From positions 496,001 to 560,000 of the forward strand of contig NZ_VUOE01000002.1 in assembly GCF_008386635.1 (NCBI RefSeq): 64,000 nucleotides of DNA, given 5' to 3'. This document shows, one piece after another, positions 7,027 to 15,580 of the stretch (its first letter is position 1; each line of letters begins with the position of its first letter). A program made the translations under genes and the position numbers. The notes beneath the pieces were generated by a model that was not told the DNA's origin, ran no database searches, and saw only the letters and a program-made list of their open reading frames with translations. This DNA comes from Maribacter flavus (lineage in GTDB: Bacteria > Bacteroidota > Bacteroidia > Flavobacteriales > Flavobacteriaceae).

Positions 7027-8735
7027 TAACCTAGATTGAGCTCGCTAACGATGCTTTTGATTTTTGCATCCAACTGTGCGGATACTTTAGTAAAGTTCTC
7101 TGCCTTGTCCAATTTTGTATTGGTGCTGATGTAAAATTTCACCTTGGGCTCCGTGCCACTGGGTCTTGCTGCGATTCGGGTGCCATCTTCGGTTTCATAT
7201 ATCAATACGTTGGATTTTGGGATATCGATGGGTTTTTCTTCCCCTGTCAGCACGTTTTTGGCCCTAGACGTATTGTAGTCCTCAATCCATTTTACTTTGG
7301 AACCCGCTACGAATTCAACAGGGTTTTCCTTAAAATCTTTTAGCATTTGTTTGATTTCCTCTGCACCGCTCATCCCTTTCTTTGTAAGGGAAATCAGGTG
7401 TTCCTTATAAAAACCGTAATCCACGTAACAATCAATAAGGTCCCTATAAAAGGAACTGCCATTCGCCTTTGCCTGGGCGGCAATTTCACAGGCCAATAGG
7501 GTAGCCGTAACCGCATCCTTGTCCCGCACGAAATCGCCCACCATATAACCAAAACTTTCCTCGCCACCACCAATAAAATCCGATTGGGGGAAATCTTTTA
7601 TCATCTTTCCGATCCATTTAAAGCCGGTCAATGCGGTTTTGAATTCCACGCCATACGCCTTGGCCATCACCTCCATCATGGGTGTGGAAACGATGGTCGT
7701 GGCTATAAATTCATTGCCTTTGAATCCTTTTTCTTTTCTTTTTTCCAATAAAAATTTGGTCATCAGTACCATGGCCTGGTTTCCGTTGACAATTTGCATC
7801 TTGCCTTCCAAATTACGGACCGCGATTCCCAGTCTATCACTATCGGGGTCGGTACCCACAACCATATCGGCTCCAATTTCCTCTGCCTTTTTAACGGCCA
7901 TGGACAAGGCTTCGGATTCCTCTGGGTTAGGAGATTTTACCGTGGGGAATGAACCATCCGGCTTTGCTTGTTCCTCAATTATGGTTACATTTTCATACCC
8001 TGCTCTTTTTAATACTTCGGGGATGGCGGTAATCGAAGTTCCGTGCAAGGAAGTGAACACGATCTTAAAATCGTCCTTTCCGGCTGCATTGAAGTTACCG
8101 TTCTTGACCGATGCCTCAATAAACGCCTCGTCCACATCGGTATCGATTACGGTAATCAAGCTTTCATTGGCATTAAAATTGATATCCTCAAAACCGAGAC
8201 TGTTTATTTCGGATATAATTTCACCGTCCTGGGGAGGTACAATTTGTCCTCCATCCGTCCAATAGACCTTGTAACCATTATATTCCGGTGGGTTATGCGA
8301 TGCCGTAAGCACGATTCCTGCATGGCAGTTCAAGTGTCTTACTGCAAAGGACAATTCTGGCGTAGTGCGTAATTCTGAAAATAAATACACATGGATGCCA
8401 TTGGCCGAAAATACCTCCGCCACCGTTCTTGCCAAGGTGTCGCTGTTATGGCGGCAGTCAAATGCTATGACCACTTTTATATCTTCGCCGGCATAAACTT
8501 TTTTGAGGTAGTTGCTGAGTCCTTGGGTACTTTTACCCAATGTGTATTTGTTGATTCTGTTAGTTCCAACCCCCATAACACCACGCATACCACCTGTACC
8601 AAATTCCATATTTTTATAGAAGCGGTCCTTAAGTTCTTCTGTGTCGTTATCAATAAGGTGCTGTATTTCTTCCTTTACTTTTGGGTCAAAAAAATCGGTA
8701 AGCCAACTTTTTGCGGTTTCCAGAATGGTATCCAT
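7026..8735 (-). CDS. Phospho-sugar mutase (phosphoglucomutase/phosphomannomutase family)
   Basis: 569 residues, alpha-D-phosphohexomutase family, interconverting hexose 1- and 6-phosphates. The phosphoserine loop is TASHNPPEYNGYK (catalytic Ser about 146), the metal loop DPDSDR (296-301), the sugar-binding loop GGEESFGYM near 393, and the phosphate-binding loop RPSGTEPKVKFY near 532. All four catalytic loops are intact. Length and the GTGGMRG motif near residue 46 match the longer PGM2-like/PgcA bacterial branch. It probably feeds sugar-nucleotide synthesis for cell envelope glycans. Second-last gene of a minus-strand cluster; overlaps the exporter start by one base. Confidence 0.9.
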   Translation of the reverse strand: MDTILETAKSWLTDFFDPKVKEEIQHLIDNDTEELKDRFYKNMEFGTGGMRGVMGVGTNRINKYTLGKSTQGLSNYLKKVYAGEDIKVVIAFDCRHNSDTLARTVAEVFSANGIHVYLFSELRTTPELSFAVRHLNCHAGIVLTASHNPPEYNGYKVYWTDGGQIVPPQDGEIISEINSLGFEDINFNANESLITVIDTDVDEAFIEASVKNGNFNAAGKDDFKIVFTSLHGTSITAIPEVLKRAGYENVTIIEEQAKPDGSFPTVKSPNPEESEALSMAVKKAEEIGADMVVGTDPDSDRLGIAVRNLEGKMQIVNGNQAMVLMTKFLLEKRKEKGFKGNEFIATTIVSTPMMEVMAKAYGVEFKTALTGFKWIGKMIKDFPQSDFIGGGEESFGYMVGDFVRDKDAVTATLLACEIAAQAKANGSSFYRDLIDCYVDYGFYKEHLISLTKKGMSGAEEIKQMLKDFKENPVEFVAGSKVKWIEDYNTSRAKNVLTGEEKPIDIPKSNVLIYETEDGTRIAARPSGTEPKVKFYISTNTKLDKAENFTKVSAQLDAKIKSIVSELNLG

Positions 8736-8765
8736 GTAATTTTTGGTTTTAAGTGTTATTTAAAT

Positions 8766-9740
8766 TTACAAAGAATATTGTGTTTGTTCCGAGTGCAAAT
8801 TTAATTCTTCGGAAATATGATAACGGGGTTCGTTTCGCTTCGATCTGGTTATTATTTCACCGATGAATCCGGCTAGAAATAACTGCGTACCGATTACCAT
8901 GGAAATCAAGGAGATATAAAATTCAGGTCTATCCGTAATCAAACGACCAAATGGGTTTAAAAAAAGTTTATCTATTCCTAAATATAGTGCGAAACTGAAA
9001 CCTATAATGAACATCAAAACGCCCAAAGCGCCAAATAAATGCATAGGTCTTTTTCCAAATCTGGAAACGAACCAAATGGTTATCAAATCCAAAAAACCGT
9101 TGATAAAGCGTTCCATTCCAAATTTGGTATGCCCATATTTCCTGGCCTGATGTTTTACGACCTTTTCACCTATTTTGTTGAAACCGGCATTCTTTGCCAG
9201 TACCGGAATGTATCGGTGCATTTCCCCGGATACTTCTATGCTTTTTACGACCGACTTGTTATAGGCCTTTAGACCACAATTGAAATCGTGCAATTTTACA
9301 CCTGATGTTTTTTTGGCCGCCCAATTAAAAAGTTTGGAGGGTAGGTTTTTGAATATAAGGGAGTCGTATCGCTTCTTTTTCCAACCGGAAATTAAATCAT
9401 ATTCCTTGGATTGGATAAGATTATATAATTCTGGAATTTCTTCGGGATTGTCCTGTAGGTCCGCATCCATCGTGATAATAACGTCGCCTTTAGCCAAATT
9501 GAATCCCGCGTGCAATGCCTGGGATTTCCCAAAATTCTTTAGAAACCGAATTCCTTTTACATAGGGATTTAGCTCGGATAACTTAGAAATGATACTCCAG
9601 GAACCGTCAGTACTACCATCGTCCACGAACAGTATTTCATAAGAAAAATGATTGGATTGCATCACGGATACAATCCAATCATGAAGTTCTTTGAGCGATT
9701 CTTCCTCGTTCAGTAAGGGAATGACTATGGATAACTGCAT
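8766..9740 (-). CDS. Glycosyltransferase family 2, polyprenyl-phosphate type (DPM1/GtrB-like)
   Basis: 324 residues. The GT-A domain occupies 1-230, with LSIVIPLLNEEESL, VDDGSTDGS and the metal-binding acidic motif in TMDADLQDNPEEI. Two membrane helices follow near 236-258 and 273-298. This is the layout of enzymes that load a sugar onto undecaprenyl phosphate on the cytoplasmic face (GtrB, ArnC, dolichol-phosphate mannose synthase). The sugar is not predictable. It lies 40 bases after DUF4199 and 30 before the mutase. Confidence 0.88.
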   Translation of the reverse strand: MQLSIVIPLLNEEESLKELHDWIVSVMQSNHFSYEILFVDDGSTDGSWSIISKLSELNPYVKGIRFLKNFGKSQALHAGFNLAKGDVIITMDADLQDNPEEIPELYNLIQSKEYDLISGWKKKRYDSLIFKNLPSKLFNWAAKKTSGVKLHDFNCGLKAYNKSVVKSIEVSGEMHRYIPVLAKNAGFNKIGEKVVKHQARKYGHTKFGMERFINGFLDLITIWFVSRFGKRPMHLFGALGVLMFIIGFSFALYLGIDKLFLNPFGRLITDRPEFYISLISMVIGTQLFLAGFIGEIITRSKRNEPRYHISEELNLHSEQTQYSL

Positions 9741-9780
9741 TGTTTACTTTAGGAATTCCCTTCAAAAATACAAATTAGTT

Positions 9781-10299
9781 CTATTCTTCCTGTTTTTTTA
9801 GAATCAGTCCAGAGATTAGTGAAATAACGAATCCAATGAATAGGCTAAATACAAGTCCAAAAACTACCTGCATCGTTGGAGTGGAGAATTTTTTACCCAT
9901 TTCCATTTGCGCATCGATTTGTTCTGGAGTCATTGAGGTAGTCTCCATAAGTTGATTTCTCTGCATTTCCATGGCTTTGGCCATCATATCGGGATCAATG
10001 ACATTGGCCATAATTTGATTAAAAATAATTCCAATGATTCCAGCAATCAAGCTCACCCCAACGCCCACTTTAAGGGCTTGGGAAAATGACATGAAGCCAC
10101 CGTTGGCCTTTCTAAATTGTATCATCGCCAAAACGATACCCGCTATAGTAAGCGCAAGACTTATCAACATCACCGCGATTCCTCCTTGGTAATGCATATC
10201 GGCCGTATACAACATGAACGCGAAAATTATTCCTACGCCTCCCAGTAAAAGGCCATAGTTCAAAGCATACTTACCTGTTTTTGGTTTATTTTCTTCCAT
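9781..10299 (-). CDS. DUF4199 membrane protein
   Basis: 172 residues with four predicted membrane helices (about 12-31, 36-60, 78-98, 146-166) and a Met-rich loop (MMAKAMEMQRNQLMETTSMT). The sequence matches the Bacteroidota-specific DUF4199 family, whose function is unknown. It is the first gene of the minus-strand cluster with the glycosyltransferase 40 bases downstream, a pairing I believe is common in flavobacteria. A helper role in envelope glycolipid transfer is only inference. Confidence 0.8.
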   Translation of the reverse strand: MEENKPKTGKYALNYGLLLGGVGIIFAFMLYTADMHYQGGIAVMLISLALTIAGIVLAMIQFRKANGGFMSFSQALKVGVGVSLIAGIIGIIFNQIMANVIDPDMMAKAMEMQRNQLMETTSMTPEQIDAQMEMGKKFSTPTMQVVFGLVFSLFIGFVISLISGLILKKQEE

Positions 10300-10422
10300 T
10301 GTTTTTAAGTTTTAAAAGTTGATTATCTAATTTGTATAGGGCTAAGTGAAAAAGTTACAAAATAGCATCATTTTATTTTATGTTTTTTCCTTTTAATAAA
10401 TTGGCAATTCTAATAATTTGAC

Positions 10423-10430
10423 TAAATTTG
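10423..10430 (+). promoter_or_regulatory. Promoter of the L31 gene (TAAATTTG, -33 TTG)
   Basis: Exact TAnnTTTG box with a TTG at 10401-10403, 19 bases upstream. Transcription would start near 10435, giving a leader of about 45 bases that contains a GC-rich segment with weak pairing potential (GCCC...GGGT). Confidence 0.65.
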
Positions 10431-10479
10431 CAGCCTTAAAATAAGTGCCCGTTGGAATGGGTGCGTTAATGATTTTAAC

Positions 10480-10752
10480 ATGAAAAAAGGAATACACCCA
10501 GAAAATTATAGATTGGTAGCTTTCAAGGACATGTCTAATGAAGACGTTTTTATCACCAAATCTACAGCGGATACAAAAGAGACTTTAGAAGTTGACGGTG
10601 TTGAATATCCGTTGGTTAAATTAGAAATTTCAAGAACTTCACATCCGTTCTATACTGGTAAAGCCAAGTTTTTGGATACCGCAGGTAGGATAGACAAGTT
10701 CAAAAATAAATACAAGAAATTCTCTAAACCCGAAACGAAAGAAGAGGAATAG
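10480..10752 (+). CDS. rpmE2: 50S ribosomal protein L31 type B
   Basis: 90 residues beginning [20 protein letters not shown], with the C-terminal signature [21 protein letters not shown]. The zinc-binding CxxC motifs of the type A protein are absent, which defines the zinc-independent type B form (bL31B). It sits in the large subunit near the central protuberance and bridges to the 30S subunit. The gene is monocistronic, with a clear promoter and terminator. In many bacteria the B form replaces a zinc-containing copy under zinc limitation; whether this genome also has a type A copy cannot be seen here. Confidence 0.96.
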   Translation: MKKGIHPENYRLVAFKDMSNEDVFITKSTADTKETLEVDGVEYPLVKLEISRTSHPFYTGKAKFLDTAGRIDKFKNKYKKFSKPETKEEE

Positions 10753-10779
10753 GACTTATTTTATTCTTAAGATAATTAA

Positions 10780-10806
10780 CGCCTCCACATTTTGGAGGCG
10801 TTTTTT
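10780..10806 (+). terminator. Rho-independent terminator of the L31 gene
   Basis: Eight-base perfect stem CGCCTCCA / TGGAGGCG with a 5-base loop, followed by six T. Confidence 0.92.
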
Positions 10807-10871
10807 ATTGGATGGCATCTAATTTTTAGGCATTTAGACTGGAATGGGATAGGTAGTCCTGGTCTAATGAT

Positions 10872-10879
10872 TAATTTTG
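10872..10879 (+). promoter_or_regulatory. Promoter box TAATTTTG upstream of the GlmU-like gene
   Basis: Exact TAnnTTTG, with transcription predicted near 10884 and ATG at 10892. This excludes the TTG at 10877 as start and implies a very short leader. No clear -33 motif. Confidence 0.5.
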
Positions 10880-10891
10880 AAAAAAATATCC

Positions 10892-12067
10892 ATGAACTAT
10901 ATTCTTTTTGATGGTCCGGTGCGGGAACATCTTTTACCCTTTACTTTTACAAGGCCGGTGGCCGAAGTTCGTATTGGAATCATGACCATCAAGGAAAAAT
11001 GGGAGGCGTATTTAAGTACCTCATGTAGCTACCAAACGGAAGCGTATCTACAGGCTAAATTCCCGATGGTTTTACAATCGGATAATATTTTTCTTAACGG
11101 AAGTATACTGCCCAGTGCCGACTTACTTCAGAATGTCAAAGGTTTGAAGGAACGGGAAGTGTTGAAAAAAGACGACATCATAATCGCATATAGGTCTGCT
11201 AATGTCCATAGCGAGGGTGATTGGAGCGGGTACAAAGAAATTGTTTATGATTTTGATTTGTTCCAGGTCAAAAATACCTGGGACATTTTTTCGCTCAATG
11301 AAAGAGCCCTACAGGAGGATTTTGATTTTTTAACCAAGGGCAGGGAAAGTCGGCCCATATCAAAAACCAATAGTCTCATCTGTCCGGAACGGATTTTTTT
11401 GGAAGAAGGGGCCAAGGTTGAATACAGTATTTTGAATGCTACCGATGGACCTATTTACATTGGCAAGCATGCCGAAATTTGGGAAGGAAGCCTTATCCGT
11501 GGCGGACTGGCGCTCTGCGACCACGCCATTGTAAAAATGGGCGGTAAATTATACGGGGCTACAACCATTGGGCCGTATTCCAAGGTTTGTGGCGAGGTGA
11601 GCAATGCTGTTATTTTTGGCTATTCGAGTAAAGGTCATGAGGGCTACTTGGGGAATGCCGTACTTGGTGAATGGTGTAATATTGGTGCGGATTCCAATAA
11701 TTCCAACCTTAAGAACAACTATGCCAAGGTGCGATTGTGGAATTATGCAACCGAAAAATTTGAACAGACCGGACTGCAATTTTGTGGATTGATGATGGGC
11801 GACCATAGCAAAACGGCCATCAACACCATGTTCAATACGGGAACGGTAATCGGCGTAAATTCAAATATTTACGTCCCCGGGTTTCCTAGGAATTTTGTGC
11901 CGAGTTTTAGCTGGGGCGGGGCCTCTGGGTTTAGCACCTACATGCCCAACAAGGCCTTTGAGGCCGCAAAGGTTATGATGGCCAGAAGAGGTGTGGAATT
12001 TACCGATGCCGATGCCGATATTTTGAACCATGTTTTTGAAATCACCAAAAAATGGCGTAATTACTAA
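10892..12067 (+). CDS. Alternative bacterial GlmU (GlcN-1-P acetyltransferase / UDP-GlcNAc pyrophosphorylase type)
   Basis: 391 residues. The N-terminal nucleotidyltransferase-like region opens MNYILFDGPVREHLLPFTFTRPVAEVRIG, the signature of the Bacteroidota alternative GlmU family. The C-terminal half (about 180-350) is a left-handed beta-helix with hexapeptide-like steps such as GKHAEIWEGSLIRGG, CDHAIVKMGG and IGPYSKVCG. It probably supplies UDP-GlcNAc for peptidoglycan and lipid A. It is not the E. coli-type GlmU, so specificity is inferred from family. The tail overlaps a possible earlier start of MtaB; I place MtaB at 12084, 16 bases downstream, as a two-gene unit. Confidence 0.82.
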   Translation: MNYILFDGPVREHLLPFTFTRPVAEVRIGIMTIKEKWEAYLSTSCSYQTEAYLQAKFPMVLQSDNIFLNGSILPSADLLQNVKGLKEREVLKKDDIIIAYRSANVHSEGDWSGYKEIVYDFDLFQVKNTWDIFSLNERALQEDFDFLTKGRESRPISKTNSLICPERIFLEEGAKVEYSILNATDGPIYIGKHAEIWEGSLIRGGLALCDHAIVKMGGKLYGATTIGPYSKVCGEVSNAVIFGYSSKGHEGYLGNAVLGEWCNIGADSNNSNLKNNYAKVRLWNYATEKFEQTGLQFCGLMMGDHSKTAINTMFNTGTVIGVNSNIYVPGFPRNFVPSFSWGGASGFSTYMPNKAFEAAKVMMARRGVEFTDADADILNHVFEITKKWRNY

Positions 12068-12083
12068 ATCGAACACGAATGTT

Positions 12084-13412
12084 ATGAACAAAAAAGTCGC
12101 ATTTTACACCTTAGGCTGCAAGCTAAATTTTTCCGAAACTTCTACCATTGCCCGAAGTTTGGTAAAAGAGGGCTTTGACAGGGTGAGTTTTGACGAAAAG
12201 GCGGACATGTATGTCATAAATACCTGTTCCGTGACTGAAAATGCGGACAAAAAGTTCAAGACCATTGTAAAACAGGCCCAAAAATCAAACCCACAGGCCT
12301 TTATTGCGGCCATTGGTTGCTATGCCCAGTTAAAGCCTGAGGAACTTATCGCAGTCGACGGTGTGGATTTGGTTCTCGGAGCCACCGAGAAATTCAACAT
12401 TGCGGATTATGTCAACGATCTGTCCAAAAACGATATGGGCGAAGTGCATTCCTGCGAAATCCAGGAAGCCGATTTTTATGTGGGAAGCTACGCCATTGGC
12501 GATCGAACCCGGGCTTTCTTAAAGGTCCAAGATGGGTGCGACTATAAATGTACGTACTGTACCATTCCGCTGGCGCGGGGAATTTCCAGGAGCGATTCCT
12601 TGGAAAATGTACTCAAGAACGCTCAGGAAATTGCCGAACAAGGTATTAAGGAAATTGTGTTGACGGGCGTGAATATCGGGGATTACGGCAAGGGTGAATT
12701 CGGAAATAAAAGACACGAACATACTTTTCTGGATTTGGTTAGGGCCTTGGAATATGTAGATGGTATCCATAGGTTACGGATATCGTCCATAGAACCCAAC
12801 CTTTTAAAAAATGAAATAATCGATTTTGTAGCCCAAAGCGATCGGTTTGTGCCCCATTTCCATATACCCTTACAAAGTGGCAGTGATGCGCTCTTGAAGC
12901 TTATGAAGCGTCGGTATTTAACAGATTTATACGTTGATCGTGTGAAGAAAATCAAGGAGGTGATACCAAATTGTTGCATTGGCGTGGATGTTATCGTTGG
13001 TTTTCCGGGCGAGACCGATGCACATTTTCTGGAGACCTATAATTTTTTAAAGGATCTGGATATTTCCTATCTGCACGTTTTTACGTATTCGGAAAGGGAC
13101 AATACGGAGGCAGCGACCATGGAGGGCGTGGTGCCAAAAAAAATCAGGAATAAACGCAGCAAAATGCTGAGGGCCTTATCGGTTAAAAAAAGAAGGGCCT
13201 TTTACGAAAGTCAGTTGGGTGCGGAGTTGGAGGTGCTTTTCGAAGGGGAGAACAAGGAAGGCTATATTCATGGATTCACGGAAAACTATGTAAAGGTAAA
13301 AACCCCTTGGAATCCTGAACTGGTAAATACACTCCACAACATACGATTGAAGGAAATCGCGGAGGACGGAATCGTAACTATTGATTTTGTAAATGCAGAA
13401 GTTATCGCATAA
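12084..13412 (+). CDS. mtaB: tRNA t6A37 methylthiotransferase MtaB
   Basis: 442 residues. A radical-SAM methylthiotransferase that converts t6A to ms2t6A at position 37 of ANN-decoding tRNAs. The N-terminal UPF0004 domain has the second-cluster cysteines Cys12 (LGCKLN), Cys48 (NTCSV) and Cys79 (IGCYA). The radical-SAM cluster is GCDYKCTYCTIP (Cys152, 156, 159). A TRAM-type RNA-binding segment ends the protein. LGCKLN rather than the MiaB-type LGCQMN supports MtaB. An upstream ATG at 12030 lies within the previous gene and adds 18 residues not expected in the family, so ATG 12084 is preferred. Confidence 0.92.
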   Translation: MNKKVAFYTLGCKLNFSETSTIARSLVKEGFDRVSFDEKADMYVINTCSVTENADKKFKTIVKQAQKSNPQAFIAAIGCYAQLKPEELIAVDGVDLVLGATEKFNIADYVNDLSKNDMGEVHSCEIQEADFYVGSYAIGDRTRAFLKVQDGCDYKCTYCTIPLARGISRSDSLENVLKNAQEIAEQGIKEIVLTGVNIGDYGKGEFGNKRHEHTFLDLVRALEYVDGIHRLRISSIEPNLLKNEIIDFVAQSDRFVPHFHIPLQSGSDALLKLMKRRYLTDLYVDRVKKIKEVIPNCCIGVDVIVGFPGETDAHFLETYNFLKDLDISYLHVFTYSERDNTEAATMEGVVPKKIRNKRSKMLRALSVKKRRAFYESQLGAELEVLFEGENKEGYIHGFTENYVKVKTPWNPELVNTLHNIRLKEIAEDGIVTIDFVNAEVIA

Positions 13413-13414
13413 AA

Positions 13415-13437
13415 AAAAGCTCCATTTTGGAGCTTTT
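13415..13437. terminator. Bidirectional terminator between mtaB and the GNAT gene
   Basis: Perfect 10-bp stem AAAAGCTCCA / TGGAGCTTTT with a 3-base loop. It has A-tract and T-tract on either side, so it works for both convergent genes. Confidence 0.9.
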
Positions 13438-13440
13438 AAA

Positions 13441-13734
13441 TTAGATTCTGATGCCCACCGGCAACATCTCCTTATATTGTCTATTCTTTCTAAGGAATCC
13501 CGCTATTTGAGGACTCGTGGGAACCACTCTTAAATTTTGTTCTTGGATGTGATTGAGAACGGATTTAATAAAATCTTCTTTGAAGCCTTCTTGATCTACC
13601 TCCTCAGGAACTACCAGCTTTGTTAAAAAGACTTTTCTTTCTTGGGAGGAGTACTCAATTTTAGCGAGATGGCCGTTAATTGTCGTTTCAAATTGGCGCA
13701 AGAAAGCGTTGTCCTTAATAATTACATTATTCAT
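13441..13734 (-). CDS. Small GNAT-type N-acetyltransferase (YjdJ-like)
   Basis: 97 residues. The order of strands and the ending LNHIQEQNLRVVPTSPQIAGFLRKNRQYKEML match the short Gcn5-related acetyltransferase-like family (Acetyltransf_CG, YjdJ), where a ...PxCP-x(n)-R... stretch forms the acetyl-CoA site. Here the usual Cys of that loop is Ser (VPTSPQ). The substrate is unknown. Monocistronic and convergent with mtaB across a shared terminator. Confidence 0.72.
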   Translation of the reverse strand: MNNVIIKDNAFLRQFETTINGHLAKIEYSSQERKVFLTKLVVPEEVDQEGFKEDFIKSVLNHIQEQNLRVVPTSPQIAGFLRKNRQYKEMLPVGIRI

Positions 13735-13841
13735 ATAGTTGATTTAAGTGTTTGGTTTAGACAAAAAATACAATGTTCCCAAATCGCAATTCAATTCTTT
13801 TAAAAGAAACCTGCTGATTTATAAAAGTTATCAACACAATT

Positions 13842-14561
13842 ATGTTCAAAACTAGCAAAAATTTCCCTACATTCCTAGTTTTTATGACATTTGCCTCTAT
13901 GGTGGATAAAAAAGAACATGTCTATTTTATGCCAGGAATGGCAGCAAGCCATACCATTTTCGAATATATAAAGCTTCCTGAAGAAAATTTTCAAATGCAT
14001 TTTTTGGACTGGTTTGTCCCTGAAAAAGGTCAGTCCCTAGGAGCATACGCCAAAGAGATGACCAAGCGTATTGTACACCCAAACCCTATACTATTAGGCG
14101 TTTCTTTGGGGGGTATCTTGGTTCAGGAAATGGCAAAACATATATCGGTTAAAAAAATCATCATCGTTTCAAGTGTAAAGCTGAAAAGCGAATTGCCCAA
14201 ACGGATGGTATTTGCGCGTTACACACAGGTCCATAAATTACTGCCCACGGGATTGGTGAACAATGTGGAACTTTTGGCAAAATACGCCTTTGGTGAAACC
14301 GTGGTAAAGCGATTGGAACTGTATGAAAAATATCTTTCCATACGGGATAAGCGCTATATAGACTGGTGCATTCATCAGACCGTAAACTGGAACCAGATGG
14401 AGTACCCAAAGAACCTTGTCCATATACACGGTGATAAGGATGCCGTTTTTCCAATCTCGAACATTGACAATTGTACGGTAGTCAAAAACGCCACCCATAC
14501 CATGATCATTCACAGAGCAAAATGGTTTAATGAGCACCTGCCCACAATTATTTTGGATTAA
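13842..14561 (+). CDS. Alpha/beta hydrolase
   Basis: Up to 239 residues. The nucleophile elbow is GVSLGG (Ser about 89), preceded by the oxyanion-type turn YFMPGMAAS; the acid is in HGDKDAVFP and the His in NATHTMI. The catalytic triad is therefore complete. The start is uncertain: ATG 13842 gives a hydrophobic 19-residue extension, whereas ATG 13899 (MVDKKEHVYFMPG) begins just before the first beta-strand, as in typical cytoplasmic members. No substrate can be given. Confidence 0.78.
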   Translation: MFKTSKNFPTFLVFMTFASMVDKKEHVYFMPGMAASHTIFEYIKLPEENFQMHFLDWFVPEKGQSLGAYAKEMTKRIVHPNPILLGVSLGGILVQEMAKHISVKKIIIVSSVKLKSELPKRMVFARYTQVHKLLPTGLVNNVELLAKYAFGETVVKRLELYEKYLSIRDKRYIDWCIHQTVNWNQMEYPKNLVHIHGDKDAVFPISNIDNCTVVKNATHTMIIHRAKWFNEHLPTIILD

Positions 14562-14575
14562 GATAGTTCTATTAA

Positions 14576-14583
14576 TACCTTTG
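14576..14583 (+). promoter_or_regulatory. Promoter of the lytic transglycosylase gene (TACCTTTG, -33 TTG)
   Basis: Exact TAnnTTTG, with TTG at 14553-14555, 20 bases upstream and inside the end of the preceding gene. Transcription near 14588 supports ATG 14602. Confidence 0.6.
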
Positions 14584-14601
14584 AGTATCTCTAAACCCTC
14601 T

Positions 14602-15567
14602 ATGGCTATGAAAGTTTTAAAAAATATTCTCATGTTTTGCGGTGTGCTTTTTATTGTTGGCACCTTGGTCTTTGCAACGAAATCCACCGAGTTTTCAAAT
14701 AACGACCCGAAAAAAGTGGTTGCCAATGATTCTATTGAAAAGAACGTTGCGTCTGAGTACCGCATTTCATCTATTGATATCCCCCAAGATTTAAATTTCG
14801 CGGGCGAAATTGTTCCCCAGGAAGATCCGGAGATTATGGAGCGTATAGATCGTGAATTTTTGGTGAATACTTATTGGCAATCGAACGCGCTATTATTGAT
14901 GAAGCGTGCCCATAAATATTTTCCTGTTATCGAACCCATTCTGGCCAAAAATGGCATCCCTGACGATTTTAAGTATTTGGCCGTTGCCGAAAGCGGACTC
15001 ACCAATGTCGTTTCGCCTGCCGGAGCTACCGGTTTTTGGCAGATCATGCGGGAGACAGGAAGGGAATATGGGCTGGAAATCAATTCCAACGTGGACGAAA
15101 GGTACCATTTAGAAAAATCCACCGAAGTAGCCTGCAAATATTTAAACAGATGGAAGGATAAATATGGCAGTTGGTCCTTGACAGCGGCGGCCTACAATGC
15201 AGGTCCAGGTTCTATCAATAAGTATATGGGAATCCAGCAAGTTGATAACTACTGGGATTTATTATTGGGCGATGAAACAGGAAGGTACGTATTTAGAATC
15301 CTTGCCATTAAGGAAATACTTTCCAATCCCGAAAAATATGGATTTCATTTGGAAAAAGACGACTATTATACCGCAGTACCCACTTTTACCGTGGAAATCG
15401 ACGAACCCGTTGCCAGCTTTGCCGATTTTGCCCAGCAATATGAAATCAATTACAAAATTTTAAAAAGACATAATCCTTGGCTACGGGAACCGCATCTTAA
15501 TAATAGTTCACGTAAAAAGTACGCTATTGAAATCCCAAATAAGGGATATTATAAGGAAACAAAGTAA
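14602..15567 (+). CDS. Lytic transglycosylase (SLT/MltD-like)
   Basis: 321 residues with an N-terminal membrane or signal segment (VLKNILMFCGVLFIVGTLVFA). The SLT domain contains AVAESGLTNVVSPAGATGFWQIM, in which the Glu of AESG is the catalytic acid, then YNAGPGSINKYM. It cleaves the MurNAc-GlcNAc bond with 1,6-anhydro formation in the periplasm. C-terminally, VEIDEPVASFADFAQQYEINYKILKRHNPWL resembles a LysM-like peptidoglycan-binding module. An upstream TTG (14530) lies inside the hydrolase gene and is rejected because of the promoter position. Confidence 0.88.
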   Translation: MAMKVLKNILMFCGVLFIVGTLVFATKSTEFSNNDPKKVVANDSIEKNVASEYRISSIDIPQDLNFAGEIVPQEDPEIMERIDREFLVNTYWQSNALLLMKRAHKYFPVIEPILAKNGIPDDFKYLAVAESGLTNVVSPAGATGFWQIMRETGREYGLEINSNVDERYHLEKSTEVACKYLNRWKDKYGSWSLTAAAYNAGPGSINKYMGIQQVDNYWDLLLGDETGRYVFRILAIKEILSNPEKYGFHLEKDDYYTAVPTFTVEIDEPVASFADFAQQYEINYKILKRHNPWLREPHLNNSSRKKYAIEIPNKGYYKETK

Positions 15568-15580
15568 TTAAGGAACGCTT

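Noticed and set aside
7639-8265. 208-codon plus-strand ORF opposite the phosphohexomutase
   Set aside because: Antisense shadow of conserved catalytic loops; Ser/Thr-rich composition typical of reverse-frame reading.
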